A stretch of DNA of 64,000 nt from Paeniroseomonas aquatica (GTDB lineage: Bacteria > Pseudomonadota > Alphaproteobacteria > Acetobacterales > Acetobacteraceae): positions 1-64,000 of the forward strand of contig NZ_JAUFPN010000204.1 in NCBI RefSeq assembly GCF_030409335.1, given 5' to 3'. Within the stretch, counting starts at the first letter, position 1; each line of letters starts with the position of its first letter. Positions 61,337 through 64,000 of the stretch are shown piece after piece. The position numbers and the translations under genes were made by a program. The notes under the pieces are model-generated. The model searched no databases. It saw only the letters and a program-made list of their open reading frames with translations, and was not told the origin of the DNA.

Positions 61337-63619
61337 TCACCCCCGCGCCGCCCGGATCGCCCCCCAGACCTTCGGCGCCGTCAGCGGCATGTCGAGATGC
61401 GCGACGCCGAGCGGCGCCAGCGCATCCAGCACCGCCGCCACCACCGTCTGCGGCGCGGCGATCGCCCCGGCCTGGCCGACGCCCTTGACGCCGAGCGGGT
61501 TCGACAGGGTCGGCAGCTCGCCGAAGGCGACATCGAGGCCGGGCAGGTCGGCCGCCCGCGGCAGGCAGTAGTCCATGAAGGAGGCCGACAGCAGCTGCCC
61601 GGAGCCGGCCTCGTAGGTCACCTCCTCCAGCAGCGCCTGGCCGATGCCCTGGGCGAGGCCGCCCTGGACCTGGCCCCGGGTCAGCATCGGGTTGATCAAC
61701 CGGCCGTAGTCATCGACCGCCTGGTAGCGCAGCAGGGTGACCTGGCCGGTCTCGGGATCGACCTCCACCTCCGCCACATGGGCGCCAGAGGGGAAGGTGA
61801 TGAGCTCCGAGAGGTTCTTCGCCTCGGTATCGAGGCTGCCGGGCGGCTCGGCGGCGAGGATGGCGTCCAGCGTCACCAGGGTCTCGGTCCCCCGCACGCT
61901 GAAGGCGCTGGCGGCATAGTCCAGCACCTCGGGCGCCGCCTGCAGCAGCCGGGCGGCGATGGGGCGGGCCTTCGCCAGCATGGCGTCCATCGCCATCACC
62001 AGCGCGGTGCCGCCGACATGCAGCGAGCGGGCGCCGCCATGGCCGTTGCCGTAGGGCACCTGGTCGGTATCGGCCTGGACCAGCCGGAAGCGCTCGCGCG
62101 GCAGGCCGAGGTGCTCGGCGGCGAATTGCGGGAAGCTGGTCTCGTGCCCCTGGCCGTTCGACTGGGTGCCGAGGCAGAGCGCGATGGTCCCATCCGCCGG
62201 GAAGCGGATCGCCGCCCATTCATGCGGGGCGCCGCGGGAGGTCTCGAGGAAGCAGGCGATGCCCAGGCCGCGCAGCCGGCCGGCGGCGGCGCTGCCGGCC
62301 TTGCGCGCGGCGAAGCCGGGGCGGTCGGCCAGCGTCTCGAGCTCGTCGAGGTTGGCGCCGAAGCGGCCGCCGTCCATCAGCATCCCGGTCGCGCTGCGAT
62401 AGGGGAAGGCCGTGATCAGGTTCCGCCGCCGCAGCGCGACGGGGTCGATCCCGAGCTGCCGGGCGGCGGCCTCGACCAGCCGCTCGGTCAGGTAATTGGC
62501 CTCCGGCTTGCCGGCGCCGCGATAGGCATCGACCGGCGCGGTATTGGTGAAGGCGCCGGTCACCTCAAGGAAGATGGCGGGGATGGCATAGACGCCGCCG
62601 ATGGCGGTCGAGACCGAATTGGTCGGGCAGGCCGGCCCATTCGCTGAGCAATAGGCGCCCATGTCGGCGGCCATGTCGGCCTGCAGGGCGAGGAAGCGGC
62701 CCTCCGCATCCAAGGCGAGGCGGGCGCGGCCGCGCAGGTCGCGGGCGTGCACGGCGGCCTGGAATTCCTCCGTGTAGTCGGCCACCCAGGCGACGGGGGT
62801 GCCGAGCCGGCGGGCGGCGACCAGCAGCGCGACGTATTCGCCGAAGAGGAAGTTCTTCAGCCCGAAGCCGCCGCCGACATCGGGGCAGTGCAGCCGGAAG
62901 CGCTCCTCCGGCAGGTGGAACACCGCCTCGGCGAGCTGGCGGCGGATGCCGTGGACGCCCTGGCCGCTCAGCAGCAGGTCGAAGCGGGTGCCGTCCCAGC
63001 GGGCGACGGCGGCGCGCGGCTCGATCGGCGCGGCGTGGATGCGGTTGTTGATCAGCTCCAGCTCGACGACATGGGCGGCGGCGGCGAAGCCGGCCTCGGT
63101 CGCGGCGCGGTCGCCGCGCTCGAAGCGGAAGACGGCGTTGCCGGGTGCCTCGGGCCAGAGCTGCGGCGCGCCGGGGGCCAGCGCCGCCCGGCTGTCCACC
63201 ACGGCGGGCAGGGGGTCGTAGCCGACCGCGATCGCCTCGGCGGCGTCGCGCGCCTGGGCGGCGGTCTCGGCGACGACGAAGGCGACGGCCTCGCCCACAT
63301 GCCGGACGGCATCGGCGGCCAGCGCATGGCGGGCGGGGATGATGATGGGGGCGACGGTCGCCACCACGGCGGGGCAAGGCAGCGGGCCGATGCCCTCGGC
63401 GGCGAGGTCGGCATGGGTCAGCACCAGGCGGACGCCGGGCATGGCCCGGGCGGCGGCGGCATCGATGCCGGTGATGCGGGCATGGGCGTGCGGGGAGCGC
63501 AGGACATGGCCGTGCAGGGTGCCGGGCGTGGCGATGTCGGTGACGTAGCGGCCCTGGCCGGTGAGGAAGCGGAGATCCTCGGTGCGGCGGAAGGATTGGC
63601 CGATATTGCCGTCCGGCAT
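61337..63619 (-). CDS. Xanthine dehydrogenase-family molybdenum hydroxylase large subunit with Glu-to-Gln change
   Basis: 760 residues from ATG 63619. FRRTEDLRFLTGQGRYVTD opens the Ald_Xan_dh domain. CPDVGGGFGLKNF, APVDAYRGAGKPEANY and GQGHETSFPQFAAE bind the molybdopterin. The catalytic Glu of the family (GVGEAG) is Gln here, in GVGQAGAIA (codon at 61474-61472). Genes for the FAD and iron-sulfur subunits are not in the window. It resembles CoxL-like proteins but lacks the CO-dehydrogenase Cys loop. The substrate is unknown, and hydroxylation may be lost or altered. Confidence 0.9.
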   Translation of the reverse strand: MPDGNIGQSFRRTEDLRFLTGQGRYVTDIATPGTLHGHVLRSPHAHARITGIDAAAARAMPGVRLVLTHADLAAEGIGPLPCPAVVATVAPIIIPARHALAADAVRHVGEAVAFVVAETAAQARDAAEAIAVGYDPLPAVVDSRAALAPGAPQLWPEAPGNAVFRFERGDRAATEAGFAAAAHVVELELINNRIHAAPIEPRAAVARWDGTRFDLLLSGQGVHGIRRQLAEAVFHLPEERFRLHCPDVGGGFGLKNFLFGEYVALLVAARRLGTPVAWVADYTEEFQAAVHARDLRGRARLALDAEGRFLALQADMAADMGAYCSANGPACPTNSVSTAIGGVYAIPAIFLEVTGAFTNTAPVDAYRGAGKPEANYLTERLVEAAARQLGIDPVALRRRNLITAFPYRSATGMLMDGGRFGANLDELETLADRPGFAARKAGSAAAGRLRGLGIACFLETSRGAPHEWAAIRFPADGTIALCLGTQSNGQGHETSFPQFAAEHLGLPRERFRLVQADTDQVPYGNGHGGARSLHVGGTALVMAMDAMLAKARPIAARLLQAAPEVLDYAASAFSVRGTETLVTLDAILAAEPPGSLDTEAKNLSELITFPSGAHVAEVEVDPETGQVTLLRYQAVDDYGRLINPMLTRGQVQGGLAQGIGQALLEEVTYEAGSGQLLSASFMDYCLPRAADLPGLDVAFGELPTLSNPLGVKGVGQAGAIAAPQTVVAAVLDALAPLGVAHLDMPLTAPKVWGAIRAARG

Positions 63620-63677
63620 GGGGCGGGTCCTCGAAGGTTCCCGCTCAGTGTCGCTGGTCGCTGGGGGGAAGGCTAGG

Positions 63678-63813
63678 TTGAGGAGGCGTTGCCTCCTCAA
63701 ACTCCACCACCAAGGGCCGAAGAGCCCTTGGAACCCTTGAGTCTAGACTTCTGGTGTCCAGAGGCCCTTCGGCCTTTGGTGGGGGGAGTTTGAGGGGGGC
63801 GACGCCCCTCTCA
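63678..63813. repeat. Composite palindromic intergenic element
   Basis: The ends are matching hairpins: TTGAGGAGGC-GTT-GCCTCCTCAA (63678-63700) and a 10-bp stem with one G-U pair and GAC loop (63791-63813). Between them are CCAAGGGC/GCCCTTGG (63710-63731), GTCTAGAC (63741-63748), TCTGG/CCAGA (63750-63762) and AGGCC/GGCCT (63762-63775). In addition the left half (63691-63722) is an imperfect inverted copy of the right half (about 63768-63800). The stop codon of the next gene lies in the last hairpin. It may be a terminator or a mobile palindrome. Confidence 0.8.
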
Positions 63814-64000
63814 TCCTTTGGCCAGCCGCTTCGCCACGAATTCCAGGCGATCCTGCCCCCAGAAGATATCATCCCCGATGACATAGCTCGGCGCCCCGAA
63901 GACGCCGCGGCCGAGCGCCGCCGCGGTATCGGCCTCCCGCATCGCCGCCCAGCGCGGGTCGTCGGCCAGCGCCAGCACGGCGGCAGGATCGAGGCCGCAT
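63811..64000 (-). CDS. DsbA-family protein, HCCA-isomerase-like (5' end beyond window)
   Basis: The last 63 residues are visible, entering the window at CGLDPAAVLALADD. They end GVFGAPSYVIGDDIFWGQDR and then LEFVAKRLAKG. This is the typical end of 2-hydroxychromene-2-carboxylate isomerases and related glutathione-dependent DsbA-fold enzymes. GAPSYV holds the cis-Pro loop. The N-terminal active site is outside the window, so the exact activity is open. It lies upstream of the molybdenum hydroxylase on the same strand, separated by the palindromic element. Confidence 0.85.
   Translation of the reverse strand, partial: CGLDPAAVLALADDPRWAAMREADTAAALGRGVFGAPSYVIGDDIFWGQDRLEFVAKRLAKG

Noticed and set aside
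63678-63813. CRISPR or attachment site at the palindromic element
   Set aside because: There are no spaced direct repeats and no integrase or tRNA nearby. The symmetry is inverted, as in hairpins.

Overview
The window is GC-rich, gene-dense DNA from what looks like an alphaproteobacterium, most likely an Acetobacteraceae member near Roseomonas. This is an inference from gene content. The signs are the hemC-hemD-mitofilin-hemY block divergent from tsaD, an NADP isocitrate dehydrogenase of the long alphaproteobacterial type, a two-domain cold-shock protein, an HWE-family histidine kinase, an EcfG-type stress promoter and several orphan TctC/Bug solute-binding proteins. I see no phage, insertion sequence, CRISPR array, defence system or plasmid functions.

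Layout. 1-2250: the start of the division/cell-wall (dcw) cluster on the minus strand (mraZ, rsmH, ftsL), with a row of MraZ-box-like repeats upstream. 2461-2888: RNase P RNA. 2920-4450: an AmpD-like amidase and a TerB/DnaJ (DjlA-like) protein. 4594-9731: a TauD-type dioxygenase and a MarR-type regulator divergent from a fused 5-oxoprolinase, with a symmetric operator between the last two. 9760-20000: AsmA, an M20 peptidase, an EF-hand protein, a cytosine-deaminase-like amidohydrolase and a split hydantoinase pair (hyuA/hyuB). 20273-29836: a membrane protein, icd, an ABC solute-binding protein, tsaD, and the heme block hemC-hemD-mitofilin-hemY. 29894-29968: tRNA-Thr(CGT). 30011-33012: an HWE histidine kinase and a small protein.

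33158-48309 is accessory catabolism. It has a class III CoA-transferase, a ThDP enzyme, five TctC genes (one with an in-frame stop), two Rieske ferredoxins with a TauD dioxygenase, a metallo-hydrolase and an Ldh-type dehydrogenase, with argH, a small lipoprotein and a TlpA thioredoxin in between. 48342-52714 is a complete sugar/polyol-type ABC importer, probably one transcript with the Ldh gene, an unknown gene and a TctC. 52931-55946: a stress protein behind an EcfG-like promoter, a PLP dehydratase, a DUF1345 protein and a glycosyltransferase. 55959-59042: isocitrate lyase with a small repeat protein downstream, divergent from its probable regulator (ScfR/RamB type). 59245-64000: a double cold-shock protein, an Rrf2 regulator, an AhpD-like protein, a molybdenum hydroxylase large subunit with an altered catalytic motif, a composite palindromic element and the end of a DsbA-family isomerase.

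Overall the window suggests a soil or water heterotroph that uses acetate-type carbon (glyoxylate shunt), takes up many organic acids and degrades cyclic amides. The least-explained items are the small DDGLVHxHGWA repeat protein behind isocitrate lyase, the four-unit 10-bp tandem repeat near 60556, the composite palindrome at 63678-63813, and the Glu-to-Gln change in the molybdenum hydroxylase.
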